A stretch of DNA of 64,000 nt from an uncultured Opitutia bacterium (GCA_903862955.1 CAIPAH010000024.1:1-64000); one strand, 5' to 3'. Shown: positions 26,924-35,140, counted from the first letter of the stretch. Made by a program: numbers and translations. Notes: generated from the letters alone by a model not told the origin.

Positions 26924-28191
26924 GCCCCCCGCCCACCGCTGGTTGCTTCGGCTCGTTCCCGCTCCAAAAGCCAGCCCAAGAGGCCCTGTCCCAGCCCATG
27001 ACTCGCCGGCTGACCCCGCCCGCCGATCGCCCCCAGCCCGCGCAGCGCCCGCCCCAACTGCGGCGGCAGGTCGCCCGGGAACCAGTGGAACCACCAGCCG
27101 CCCAGCTCCGCGCCTGTTTCCGCCGCCAGCAGCGGGAAGAATCCATCGCAGGCGAGGTTGTCGAGCCGCGTTCCGCCCACCGCCTCGGCGCAAATGGCCG
27201 TCGCGATTTCCTCGCGTCGCGCCGCGAACCGAAATTCGCGACGCACCTCCCCGCTGGACCGGTCGATGGCCAACGGGGCAAATCCGTCCGCCAGCGCGCG
27301 CAGCCGCGTCGGCCAATCCGGTTTCGCCCCGGCCCACTGGGCATACTGGCGGAGGCGAAGCCGGGGGTGATTCGCGGGCCGCACTCCCTGCAGGCTCCAT
27401 GCGCCCGCCTCCGCGTCGAAGGCCGCTTCGGCTGTGTCCGCTGTTCGCGCCCATTGCGACAAGGGCCGGGCGGCAGCAATGCGCAACATCGGGGCGCGAT
27501 TGAACCGGTAGCCGAGAATTTCCAAGGCCGCGTGGTGACACGCTGCGTCCCAGCCCAGGCGCCGGATTCTCAGCCGCGCGAAGTGCACCTTCTGCCGCCA
27601 ACGGCGCTCGGCGGTGCGGTGCAATAGCTTCGCCAACTCCTCAGATCCGAGTTGCCCGAGTTCCTCCTGCACGCGCGATAGTGGCCGATTGGCCAGCGCT
27701 TCCACCGCTTCGTCTGCGGCGTATTCCTCGAGGTCATGCAGCAGCAGCGGCAGCAGGACGAGAATCGGGATTTCCCGTCCGCCGATGCCCGCCGTCGGCG
27801 CGGTCGACTCGGGCGGAAACAGCACGACATGCAATGCCACGGCGTCGTAGGCGGGATCGCGCGCGTGGCCGTGCGCCGTCCAGTCGGCCGCGTCCAGATG
27901 CAGTTCCACGTCGCCGTTCACCATCGGACCTCCGGCGAAGCGAAGCCGCGCGCCCTTGAAATCCGGCCCGCCCAGCAGGTTCCATTTTCCCGGGTGCAGC
28001 ACCTGCACACGCTGCCCGCCCGTGGTCGTGGCCGCCGCCCGGTCAAATTCACCGCCGAGCCAGATCTTCTGCAGCAGTTTCTCCGTAAACGTGAACGGAC
28101 CGTAGAGCCCCTGGATTTCCGCGACCGTGCCTCGTTGTGCCGTTAACGCCATGCCATCGGCTGACGTTGCGGATGCGTCACGCGCTTCCAC
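26920..28191 (-). CDS. DUF2851 family protein
   Basis: A 423-residue protein of the DUF2851 family, common in Bacteroidota and Verrucomicrobiota and of unknown function. Typical features are EKLLQKIWLGGEF near the start, VQVLHPGKWNLLGGPDFKGA, GDVELHLDAADW, the HGHARDPAYDAVALHVVL segment and a final WFHWFPGDL region. The DVELH and HVVLF pattern recalls a nuclease-like or metal-binding fold, but this is only a suggestion. An alternative ATG at 28152 would shorten it by 13 residues and still keep the conserved part. It lies just upstream of nusA, from which it is separated by the leader terminator. Confidence 0.85.
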   Translation of the reverse strand: MEARDASATSADGMALTAQRGTVAEIQGLYGPFTFTEKLLQKIWLGGEFDRAAATTTGGQRVQVLHPGKWNLLGGPDFKGARLRFAGGPMVNGDVELHLDAADWTAHGHARDPAYDAVALHVVLFPPESTAPTAGIGGREIPILVLLPLLLHDLEEYAADEAVEALANRPLSRVQEELGQLGSEELAKLLHRTAERRWRQKVHFARLRIRRLGWDAACHHAALEILGYRFNRAPMLRIAAARPLSQWARTADTAEAAFDAEAGAWSLQGVRPANHPRLRLRQYAQWAGAKPDWPTRLRALADGFAPLAIDRSSGEVRREFRFAARREEIATAICAEAVGGTRLDNLACDGFFPLLAAETGAELGGWWFHWFPGDLPPQLGRALRGLGAIGGRGQPASHGLGQGLLGWLLERERAEATSGGRGA

Positions 28192-28264
28192 TGCGCCAAC
28201 GCAACATGAGCGTAAACGACCGCGCCATCACCCGTGCCCCACCGTCAAATCGACCGAGCCGACT

Positions 28265-28555
28265 TCAAGTCAGCGCCGCCCAATCCAGGTGCCGGTCCAA
28301 AAACTCCGCGAGTTCGCGCAGGTCGCGGTCCGCATGCTGGCGCGCGTCCGCATTTCGCGGCATCGCCACCGCCACCAGCTGGGCCTTGGCAAAATCCGTC
28401 AGGCCGACTTCGGTGAACAGCACTTTTTCGACCAGCTTCTGCCGCTGCTCCCGGATGGCGAAATCGTCGTGGGCCCCGTTCCGCCGCGCCGCCTGCTCGA
28501 AGGCGCGCGTTCGCGAGAGCAAGGTCCGGGCCAAAGCAAGGGCGCGAGGCGTCAT
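28265..28555 (-). CDS. Small hypothetical protein
   Basis: A 96-residue, highly charged and probably all-helical protein. It has no motif that I recognise (TEVGLTDFAKAQLVAVAMPRN is its most distinctive segment). It has the same orientation as the DUF2851 gene, 73 bp downstream of it, and its codon usage looks coding (third-position GC). Confidence 0.5.
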   Translation of the reverse strand: MTPRALALARTLLSRTRAFEQAARRNGAHDDFAIREQRQKLVEKVLFTEVGLTDFAKAQLVAVAMPRNADARQHADRDLRELAEFLDRHLDWAALT

Positions 28556-28586
28556 CCCCGAAAAATGCTACGCCACTCCAAAAAAT

Positions 28587-29681
28587 TCAACTGCCGTGGC
28601 CTGCCGGCGTCAAAGTGGACGCAGTCGGGCGGGTTCGGACTTCCCTCCGATTTTCGTCATACATCGCGAGGATGTTATCGAGCGGGATGTCTTCGATGAA
28701 CTCCTGGCTCCCGCACAGGATGTAGCCGCCCTTCGCCTTGGTGAGTTCGAGATACGCCCGGACTTCCGCCCGCACATCCGCCGCGGAGCCGAAAGGCAGC
28801 GTGCGCTGCGTATCGACGCCACCGTGAAAGCTCACCGCATCGCCGAAGTCCCGCACCAGCCCGGCCAGGTCCATGCCATTTGCGGCGACTTGGATCGGAT
28901 CGAGAATGTCCACGCCGTCGGCAATCAGGCTCGGGATGATGTCGCGGATGGCTCCGCAGGAATGATTCATGACCTTGCAGCCGTAGTCGTGGGACACGTC
29001 AAAATAGCGCTTCAGCGGTTGCCGGATAAAGTCGTTCCACATCCGCGGTGAGATGAACATCCCGCGCTGGGTCCCGAAGTCGTTGCCGAAGTAGGCAATG
29101 TCCAGCAGGCCGTCCGTGGCCTGGAAAAACCGCCGTGTCGCCTCCACCTCGTAGTCCACGACATGATCGATGATGGCGCGGATGACTTCCGGCTTGGTGT
29201 GCATCCACATCATGAACTCTTCCTGGCCGACCAGCCATCCGACCTCGTGGAAGAACGGGCTCCACGGCGCGCCGAAGGTGGCGTATTCCCCGTGATGCCT
29301 CCGGCAAAGCTCCCGCACCCCGGAATAGTCGAGCCGCCCGGCGTGCGGCCAGGCGTGGGCGTGGACTTCCTCGACTGTGGTGTCCTCGTTGAACGGCGAA
29401 ATGAAATTGGGCCGCCCGTCGCCGGGATCGACTCGACGGTGCCTCGCCCCCCACATCGTTTGCACGTAGCCCTCCGCATCCGGGCCGGTGTCGGGCTGGC
29501 CGTAATTAAACCAGATCCGCCGCATGTCGACGCCCAGCGCGACCAGCAATTCCTCGGAGTCGGTCAGCCCCAATTTTCGCATGAGCGCATCGGTCACGGC
29601 CGGGATCGCCCCGAAATCGGCGGGGGTCCGATCGGTTGGTTGGTGGGCAAGGGCTTGAAGGACCCGCTCGCGTGATGTCAT
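28587..29681 (-). CDS. Uroporphyrinogen decarboxylase (URO-D) family protein
   Basis: A 364-residue TIM-barrel protein of the URO-D/methyltransferase superfamily: MTSRERVLQALAHQPTDRTP at the start, VMNHSCGAIRDIIPSLIADGVDILDPIQ in the middle and FHGGVDTQRTLPFG plus GGYILCGSQ towards the end. True HemE enzymes have different substrate-binding N-terminal residues. Members of this type in Verrucomicrobiota usually occur in sugar-catabolic settings and are thought to act as methyltransferases or of unknown function, so haem synthesis should not be assumed. It stands alone, divergent from tRNA-Ser. Nothing was seen in the 211-bp gap between them. Confidence 0.85.
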   Translation of the reverse strand: MTSRERVLQALAHQPTDRTPADFGAIPAVTDALMRKLGLTDSEELLVALGVDMRRIWFNYGQPDTGPDAEGYVQTMWGARHRRVDPGDGRPNFISPFNEDTTVEEVHAHAWPHAGRLDYSGVRELCRRHHGEYATFGAPWSPFFHEVGWLVGQEEFMMWMHTKPEVIRAIIDHVVDYEVEATRRFFQATDGLLDIAYFGNDFGTQRGMFISPRMWNDFIRQPLKRYFDVSHDYGCKVMNHSCGAIRDIIPSLIADGVDILDPIQVAANGMDLAGLVRDFGDAVSFHGGVDTQRTLPFGSAADVRAEVRAYLELTKAKGGYILCGSQEFIEDIPLDNILAMYDENRREVRTRPTASTLTPAGHGS

Positions 29682-29892
29682 CGGCTTGTTTCCTTGCTAC
29701 CGGGATTAGCCGGACCGGTCAGAGCTGCAAGGGCCATCCAGCGGATTAGTCCAAGTCAGCAATTTCTGCGCAGCCTCGCCCGCGATACGCATCGCCAAGC
29801 TGGTCGACTTCCCGAGTTCAGCCACGGTGGCGTGCCAGCGGCCAAGAAAGCTCGACAAGCGCGGTCTTTCGCGGCGGGTTTAGGCCGGTTCT

Positions 29893-29980
29893 GGAGAGGT
29901 GGCAGAGTGGTCTATCGCGGCGGTCTTGAAAACCGCTGAGCCGCAAGGCTCCGGGGGTTCGAATCCCTCCCTCTCCGCCA
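29893..29980 (+). tRNA. tRNA-Ser (anticodon TGA)
   Basis: An 88-nt class II tRNA. Acceptor arms are GGAGAGG and CCTCTCC with discriminator G and an encoded CCA. The anticodon loop CTTGAAA (anticodon TGA) lies between GCGGT and ACCGC, the variable arm is long (GAGCCGCAAGGCTC), and the T arm contains GGTTCGAATCC. Its 3' end is the attachment site of the element that follows. Confidence 0.97.
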
Positions 29981-29983
29981 TTT
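29956..29983 (+). repeat. att site copy 1 (tRNA-Ser 3' end)
   Basis: The last 25 bases of tRNA-Ser plus TTT form a 28-bp sequence repeated exactly at 32276-32303. This is the expected left junction of an element integrated at a tRNA 3' end. Confidence 0.85.
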
Positions 29984-30042
29984 TTCTCCTCTGAGGAGAG
30001 AAGCCCAACACCAGATTTGCCAGTTGACGTGGCAAATCAGGC

Positions 30043-30546
30043 ATGAATCCAAATAGTTCGTTCGTCGTCTCACAGTTCACGAATCCCTCCGGGGAGATCG
30101 TTTTCCGCGTTTCCGGCTGGTTAGACGGCAAACGCGTCCGCAAGAACTTCTCAACCCGTCCCGAGGCCGAAGCCGAGCGGCAGGTCCTCGAAGTCCAGCA
30201 ACTCCAGGGTGAGACCGGCGTCCGCACTGCCGTCACTCGACTGGTGGATGACCAGCTCCATGAAGCCGAGGCGGTCTTTCGTCGGCTGGCTGGCCGGCCG
30301 CACTCGCTGTCCTTCTACGTCGATTTTGCGCTCGCGAACTATCGCGAGCCCGTAACCCAGAAATTCCTGACAGAGGCCGTCACGGAATTCCTCGTGATCA
30401 AGGATCACGAGCGCGAACAGGACCTGCTGTCCGAGCCGTACTTGACGCGCGTGAAACGCGACCTCAAGCGCCTGCAACTGCACTTCCCCGCAGCGACCGT
30501 TGCCGATCTGACCGGGACAAGGCGTCGGCCGCAACAGCCAGCTTGA
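30043..30546 (+). pseudogene. Truncated tyrosine-recombinase integrase (N-terminal part)
   Basis: A 167-residue open frame beginning 63 bp after tRNA-Ser. It starts with an arm-binding-like beta segment ([30 protein letters not shown]) and continues with helices like the SAM-like core-binding domain (FLTEAVTEFLVIKDHEREQDLL, LTRVKRDLKRLQLHFPAATVADL). The frame then ends in an unrelated tail (GTRRRPQQPA). The catalytic R...HxxR...Y domain is absent, and the next gene on the other strand ends 26 bp later. It is best read as an integrase truncated by deletion. Position and orientation beside the attachment site fit. Confidence 0.75.
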
Positions 30547-30571
30547 GCCTGACCGCGTTTTTCCGGTTAGG

Positions 30572-31423
30572 CTAGTCATCGTCTCCGGCCAGCCGACCGG
30601 CAAAGGCCGCGAATCCTCCTAAGATGTAGAGAATCGTGCTCGCGAGAGTCGTAAAGCCGTAGCGGCGTTGAGCAGTAGATATCTCCTTCGACCAAATTGC
30701 AGAATAGACCTCAATCTGCTCACGCAATTGATCAATGCCGGATCGCATCCAGTCTTCATTCATTTCTATCCGCGCATAATTGTTAACAACCCCAATCACC
30801 CAATTTGGAAACGAATTTGGACCAGGCTTTTGAAGGCCGTCCTCGCCGTGCTTCGAATAAACAGAAATACGCACCATTCCGCCCTTCACGTACGAAGCAA
30901 TCTCGTGAACTTTGGGAGGCAATTCGTCGTAGGCGGCGTCTGCTGAGTCCCCTGTAGATCGCATGTCATCTCGGACTGTTTCCAGAAGGCCATTGGCCTG
31001 CCGAAATTCCCATTTGGCAAGGCGGTCTACTTCGTCCTTTGCGGAATGGTATCTAAATACGAAATTTATCACTTCCAAGTCTGTGTGGATATGGCCGGGC
31101 GATTGCAGTGTTTCGTAATCGGGATGGTTTTGCCTCCAGTCCGCTAAGAACCTCCTGCGAGAATCACTGTTCTGACTCCATTGGATATCGAATAGCGATA
31201 GACGCATTGCGAGTTGACTGCGGGCTTCGGTAAGGCTGGCGATCTCTTCCCGCAATTGTTCCTTTAAAAAATTATCGACGAAGAACGTCGCCGCGAGAAT
31301 CAAGCCACCAAAAATTGTAAACGCCGTCTTGTGAGAGCGCGAAAAACGAACGAAGCGGCGCCACCAAGCGCTATAGAATCGGAGCGGTCGTTTGTGCCGC
31401 GCGCCTTGCGTTTTTCCGTCCAT
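30572..31423 (-). CDS. Putative membrane protein carried by the island
   Basis: A 283-residue protein that I do not recognise. A basic N-terminus is followed by one transmembrane segment at about 32-50 (KTAFTIFGGLILAATFFVDNF), a long charged domain (50-250) with coiled-coil character near EEIASLTEARSQLAMRL, and a second hydrophobic segment at the C-terminus (TLASTILYILGGFAAFAG). Base composition is clearly more AT-rich than in neighbouring chromosomal genes. I prefer the ATG at 31423, because the longer upstream frame covers degraded sequence. It is the only apparently intact cargo gene of the element; a defence or anchoring role would be a guess. Confidence 0.65.
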   Translation of the reverse strand: MDGKTQGARHKRPLRFYSAWWRRFVRFSRSHKTAFTIFGGLILAATFFVDNFLKEQLREEIASLTEARSQLAMRLSLFDIQWSQNSDSRRRFLADWRQNHPDYETLQSPGHIHTDLEVINFVFRYHSAKDEVDRLAKWEFRQANGLLETVRDDMRSTGDSADAAYDELPPKVHEIASYVKGGMVRISVYSKHGEDGLQKPGPNSFPNWVIGVVNNYARIEMNEDWMRSGIDQLREQIEVYSAIWSKEISTAQRRYGFTTLASTILYILGGFAAFAGRLAGDDD

Positions 31424-31683
31424 CACACTCGCGAATCTAGAACACGAAATGACCGATACAATTGAATTTCTTTTAGACCCGGACAACAACAGGTGACGTT
31501 GACCGCAACCCGGCCTGTGCCTGGTCGCGGAGCTTCTTGAACACAAAGAAATGCCTTCCGCTGACTCGGTTCGTTGAGGTTCCGAGGTAGCCGGGAAGCC
31601 AAAGTCGCACCGAGCCCATTGAGGGCGAGAAACCCCTGAGAGGCGTTCGGGAACCGGGCTCTGATTTCGGCATCGCTCTTCAC
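31423..31683 (-). pseudogene. Possible remnant of a phage/plasmid-type gene
   Basis: The open frame begins with GTGAAGAGC at 31683 and encodes KSDAEIRARFPNASQGFLALN, which looks like a real protein N-terminus. The remainder loses protein-like character. Adjacent frames are open too, so a frameshifted remnant is likely. I cannot assign a family. Confidence 0.3.
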
Positions 31684-31862
31684 CGTACAATGCCGCTTCG
31701 GAGGTTTGCATGGATGGTTCCAATGCTTTCGGCGGTTCTGGTGGGGTGTTCGTCGTCACCACCGCCACCGCCACACCTAAAGGGCGGGTGTCGGGGGGTT
31801 GCCGCCAGAATCAATTATAGCGGTTTTGGTGGTGCACGCCTTCACGCTGCCTTCCTCCGGTA

Positions 31863-32069
31863 TTGGTTGCCGCATTGGAGACGCTTTGCGGGCTCAACGG
31901 GACCGCGCTGCATATCTCGCATCACTTCGCCAAGGGGGATGGCTCGATGAAGAACGCCATTGACCGCGCATCGGGTGGCGGCGTGTTCGCCCGTTGGGGC
32001 GACGTAATGCTGACCTTTACGCCGCACGAGGAAGATGAAGCCAGAAAATGCCTCGGCTTGATGTGCTGA
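31863..32069 (+). pseudogene. Fragment of RepA-like / AAA_25 helicase ATPase
   Basis: The 68-residue frame encodes ALETLCGLNGTALHISHHFAKGD, followed by a conserved DRASGGGVFARWGD segment. This is the strand-helix region after Walker B in RecA-like RepA/AAA_25 replication ATPases (HHF-KG and SG-GVFAR-D patterns). The Walker A and N-terminal regions are missing, and the frame has no proper start codon, only TTG. It is a broken piece of a plasmid- or phage-type replication gene. Confidence 0.6.
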
Positions 32070-32275
32070 TAGGAATGCTGGGCACTGCGCCATGCACTAT
32101 GCGTCGTTATCGCGCGTCGCTCGCAAATTCGGCCGGAATATTTGTCACGGATTTGCCAGCGACGTGTATTTAGATTGAATTCGTTATCTCTGGTTATATT
32201 TTGTTGCCTGTTCTAAGTCACTCGTAACAACACAAAAGCACGATCAATGAAGCTTTTCGGTTGTTGGGCCTGAGA

Positions 32276-32303
32276 GGTTCGAATCCCTCCCTCTCCGCCA
32301 TTT
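32276..32303 (+). repeat. att site copy 2 (right junction)
   Basis: An exact 28-bp copy of the tRNA-Ser 3' end, from the T-arm GGTTC to CCA plus TTT. It directly abuts a perfect palindrome. Confidence 0.85.
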
Positions 32304-32488
32304 GGCGAAGCCAAATGGCGTTACCGCGGCGAGCGGTAAGTTGACGCGAAGCGGCAACAGAGGAGGGATAAGGGCGCGCGGAGCGCGAGTGCTTGCACCT
32401 GCCAACGGCAGCCAATCCCTCCCTCTCCGCCAATTTTCTTTCGGAAGCCGAAAGAAAATTGCCCGCCGTAGCTTCAGCGAAGGAGGGC
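32300..32488 (+). repeat. Train of hairpins around a third tRNA-Ser end copy
   Basis: Five palindromes follow one another. They are 32300-32316 (ATTTGGC-GAA-GCCAAAT), 32321-32339 (TTACCGC/GCGGTAA), 32340-32358 (GTTGACGC-GAA-GCGGCAAC, imperfect), 32375-32387 (CGCGC-GGA-GCGCG) and 32432-32460 (perfect 13-bp arms around AAG). A 19-bp third copy of the tRNA-Ser end lies at 32414-32432. The last hairpin is followed at 32461-32488 by a GCCCGCC...GGAGGGC unit that also occurs after tRNA-Phe. No gene is visible here. Confidence 0.7.
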
Positions 32489-32518
32489 CTCCGCGCCGCA
32501 CGCTCCCCGAGACGCCCC

Positions 32519-32542
32519 AAAAAGCCGGCCCGACGGGCCGGC
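32519..32542 (-). terminator. Intrinsic terminator of the zinc peptidase gene
   Basis: On the minus strand GCCGGCCCG-T-CGGGCCGGC is followed by TTTTT (32523-32519). It lies 25 bp after the stop codon at 32568. Confidence 0.85.
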
Positions 32543-32567
32543 TCGAAATCAAGGAATCCTTCGGCGC

Positions 32568-33296
32568 TCAGTTCCGCCGCGAAGACAGCAGATACAGCAG
32601 ATAAAGTAGCGAGCTGACGAAGGCCGCGACGTAGGTGAGCGCCGCTGCGTCCAAGGTCTCATTCACGCCGGGCATCTCATCGCGGTCGAGGATGCCAAGC
32701 TCAACCAGCTGCACCTTCGCGCGGCGGGTCGCATCGAACTCGACCGGCAGGGTCACCAGCTGGAACACCGTGATCACCGCGTAGCAGATGATCGCCGCGT
32801 CGAGGAACATGCCGGTCAACCCGCGCGCGAGGAAGAAACCCGCCAGCATCAGGATGGGAACCACGCGCGAGACGAAATTCGTCGCCGGCACCAGGGCCAT
32901 GCGGAAATGCAGCATCGAGTAGCCCACCTTGTGCTGGATGGCATGGCCTGCTTCGTGCGCGGCCACGCCCACGGCAGCCAGGCTCGAACCGCGGTAATTC
33001 TCCGACGACAGCACCAAGCGCTTGTTGATCGGGTCGTAATGGTCGGTCAGGTGGCCCTCCGTCTCCGTGATTTCCACGTCGGTGATGCCGGCGTGGTCCA
33101 TCACGGCCTGCGCCGCCTCGCGGCCCGTGATGCCGCCGCGCGACTGGATCTGCGCATTCTTGTTGTAGGCGCTGGAGACCCGGAACTGCGCATAGAGCGC
33201 GACCGGGATCATCACGATGATGAGGATCATGAGCACACCCGGGGAGAGGAAACTCCCGCCGAGCGTGGTGGCAGCGAAGAAACTGGAGGTGATCAT
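32568..33296 (-). CDS. Membrane zinc metallopeptidase (YugP-like, Zn_peptidase_2)
   Basis: A 242-residue inner-membrane protein of the YugP/DUF2268-like neutral zinc peptidase family. Transmembrane segments are at about 18-38, 135-180 and near the C-terminus. The zinc site is AAHEAGHAIQHK (HExxH with Ala-Gly), preceded by DHYDPINKRLVLSSENYRGSSLAAVGV, which is typical of the family. It probably takes part in membrane-protein quality control, but substrates are not known. It is a single gene with its own terminator. Confidence 0.9.
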   Translation of the reverse strand: MITSSFFAATTLGGSFLSPGVLMILIIVMIPVALYAQFRVSSAYNKNAQIQSRGGITGREAAQAVMDHAGITDVEITETEGHLTDHYDPINKRLVLSSENYRGSSLAAVGVAAHEAGHAIQHKVGYSMLHFRMALVPATNFVSRVVPILMLAGFFLARGLTGMFLDAAIICYAVITVFQLVTLPVEFDATRRAKVQLVELGILDRDEMPGVNETLDAAALTYVAAFVSSLLYLLYLLSSRRN

Positions 33297-33448
33297 GGCG
33301 TTGAAGAGTGGGATGAGAGGTTATCGGTGACTTGTGGAGTCCCGGCTGAGCGGGAGACTCCACCCAACTTATCCAAGATCCTTAATTTGCCACTGTAAAT
33401 CTCGCGTTTGGAATCGCCGCGGCGGTTTCCATGCGGCCCAAGGCCCGA

Positions 33449-33478
33449 CGTAGGGCGGGTCGAAGACCCTGCCCTACG
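33449..33478. repeat. REP-like hairpin (GTAGGGC type)
   Basis: CGTAGGGC and GCCCTACG arms enclose GGGTC-GAA-GACCCT. It lies 5 bp after the stop of the Gfo/Idh/MocA gene and may stabilise or end that mRNA. There is no T tract. Confidence 0.55.
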
Positions 33479-33482
33479 GCCG

Positions 33483-34631
33483 TCAGTCCAGCTTCGGCAC
33501 ATCCACCCAGCGGCGGTCGGCCCAGGACTTGAGGCCCAGCTCGGCGAGCTGCACACCCTTCGCGCCCTGAAGCAGGTTCCACGGGAAAGGGTCGCCCTTC
33601 ACCACGTGCTTGAGGAAGAGCTCCCACTGCACCTTGAACGCGTTGTCGAAGGTGTCGTTGGTGGGCTGCGTCACCCAGCCGTCGAAGAACTTGATCGGGC
33701 TGTCGATGTCGGGATTCCACACGGCACGCGGCGTCATCGAGCCGTGCTGCACCACGCAGTTGCGCAGGCCGGCGACCGCTGAGCCCTCGGTGCCGTCGAC
33801 CTGCAACGTGAGCAGGTCGTCGCGGCGGACACGCACGGACCACGAGGAATTGAAGTGACAGATCACGCCGTTCTTCAGCTCGAAGGTCGCGTAGGCGGAG
33901 TCATCCGCCGTGCACTTGTAGGGCTTGCCGGCCTCATCCCAGCGCTGCGGGATGTGCGTGGCGCCGAGACAGGACACGGACTTCGGTTCGCCGAAGAGGT
34001 TCTGGATCACATACTGCCAGTGGCAGAGCATGTCGACGATGATGCCGCCATCGTCCTCCTTGCGATAGTTCCACGACGGCCGCTGGAGCTTTTCATGCTC
34101 GCCGGTGAACACCCAGTAGCCGAACTCGCCGCGCACCGAGAGGATTTTCCCGAAGAAGCCGGTATCGATCAGATACTTGAGCTTGAGCAGGCCGGGCAGC
34201 CAGAGCTTGTCCTGCACCACGCCGTTCTTGAGGCCGGCGGCGGTCACCTCGCGGTAGAGCGCGAGCGCCTCGGCCGACGTCGTGGCGGTGGGTTTTTCGC
34301 AGTAAATGTGTTTCTTCGCGGCGATGGCCTTGCGCACGCCGACGGGACGCTGGCCGGTGAGGGTCGCGTCGAAGTAGATCTGATTCGCCGGGTCGGCGAG
34401 CGCGCTGTCGAGGTTGGTCGTGTAACGCTTCACGCCGGCCCGCGCGGCGAGGGCGGCGAGCTTGGGCTCGCTGCGACCCACGAGGATCGGGTCGGGCATG
34501 ATCACCTCGGCGTCGCCCAGCTTGATGCCGCCTTGGTCAATGATCGCCTTGATCGAACGCAGGAGGTGCTGGTTGGTGCCCATGCGTCCCGTGACGCCGT
34601 TCATGATAATGCCGACTTTGTGCGTGGTCAT
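33483..34631 (-). CDS. Gfo/Idh/MocA family NAD(P)-dependent oxidoreductase
   Basis: A 382-residue sugar or cyclitol dehydrogenase. The Rossmann start is KVGIIMNGVTGRMGTNQHLL, a somewhat altered dinucleotide motif with GVTGRMG in place of GxGxxG. The family motif AAKKHIYCEKPTATTSAEAL supplies the conserved EKP lysine, and the C-terminal domain contains GGIIVDMLCHWQYVIQNLFG. There is no secretion signal. The cupin gene lies 62 bp upstream in the same orientation, so the two may act together on a carbohydrate. The substrate cannot be predicted. Confidence 0.9.
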   Translation of the reverse strand: MTTHKVGIIMNGVTGRMGTNQHLLRSIKAIIDQGGIKLGDAEVIMPDPILVGRSEPKLAALAARAGVKRYTTNLDSALADPANQIYFDATLTGQRPVGVRKAIAAKKHIYCEKPTATTSAEALALYREVTAAGLKNGVVQDKLWLPGLLKLKYLIDTGFFGKILSVRGEFGYWVFTGEHEKLQRPSWNYRKEDDGGIIVDMLCHWQYVIQNLFGEPKSVSCLGATHIPQRWDEAGKPYKCTADDSAYATFELKNGVICHFNSSWSVRVRRDDLLTLQVDGTEGSAVAGLRNCVVQHGSMTPRAVWNPDIDSPIKFFDGWVTQPTNDTFDNAFKVQWELFLKHVVKGDPFPWNLLQGAKGVQLAELGLKSWADRRWVDVPKLD

Positions 34632-34693
34632 GTGAGGAGGGGAAAGTTGCAGGGAGCGGTTGCCGGGTAGCGAGTAGAAAACCTAGCGCACCC

Positions 34694-35140
34694 TCATTTT
34701 GCGAGGTGCTGCGGCTGGGCGCCGGCGGGCAGCGGCGGGATGGCGCCGACGCCGGCGGGGGGCAACGTGCCTTCCAGTTCCTGCCGCCAATGGGCAACGT
34801 CGCCGCCAGGGCAATAGATGTAGATCATGTGCATCGGTTCGCTGCCGGTATTGGTGAGTTGGTGAAACTGCGTCGGCGGCATGTAAACCGCCTGGCCCGC
34901 CTTGATCGGGCTGCGCTCGGTGCCCACGCAGATCTCCCCCTCGCCCTGCACGATGTAATAAATTTCCTCCTGTGTCTGGTTGTGCCACGGCACCTGGCCA
35001 CCATGCGGTTCGAGCACCGAATAGCCCATGGTGAACCCCTTCGCGGGAATGACCTGTCCGGCCTGGCCGGCGAGGCCGCGGCCCATGCGGCGCGCGGGGA
35101 AGGTGCGTCCCGGAATCTTGGCAAGGTCGGCGATAATCAT
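34694..35140 (-). CDS. Cupin domain protein
   Basis: A 148-residue protein with one cupin_2 barrel. Metal-binding motif 1 is PWHNQTQEEIYYIVQGEGEI (His, His-equivalent Gln/Glu, Glu) and motif 2 is AGQAVYMPPTQFHQLTNTG. Such proteins act as isomerases, dioxygenases or sugar-binding regulators; neither motif tells which. It lies between an M3 peptidase gene and the oxidoreductase gene, all on the minus strand. Confidence 0.85.
   Translation of the reverse strand: MIIADLAKIPGRTFPARRMGRGLAGQAGQVIPAKGFTMGYSVLEPHGGQVPWHNQTQEEIYYIVQGEGEICVGTERSPIKAGQAVYMPPTQFHQLTNTGSEPMHMIYIYCPGGDVAHWRQELEGTLPPAGVGAIPPLPAGAQPQHLAK

Larger units (their letters stand above)
29981..32303. mobile_element. Decayed integrative element at tRNA-Ser
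   Basis: A 2.3-kb segment bounded by identical 28-bp repeats of the tRNA-Ser 3' end. Next to the tRNA lies the N-terminal part of an integrase-like gene. Inside are an AT-richer membrane-protein gene, traces of a phage- or plasmid-like gene and a fragment of a RepA-like ATPase. It has no intact integrase and so is probably immobile. The lower GC of 30570-31480 and 32090-32260 compared with the flanks supports foreign origin. Confidence 0.8.

Noticed and set aside
28587-29681. A haem-synthesis HemE assignment for the URO-D family protein
   Set aside because: The family is broad. The substrate-binding residues of HemE could not be recognised, and no hem genes are near.
31690-31950. An 86-residue frame with a lipobox-like LVGCSS
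   Set aside because: The sequence after the lipobox is Pro- and Arg-rich noise and the frame lies in degraded element DNA, so it is probably chance.
32300-32488. An integron attC array interpretation of the hairpin train
   Set aside because: No attC-type core sites (GTTRRRY) at the hairpin ends and no integron integrase. tRNA-end copies explain the repeats better.
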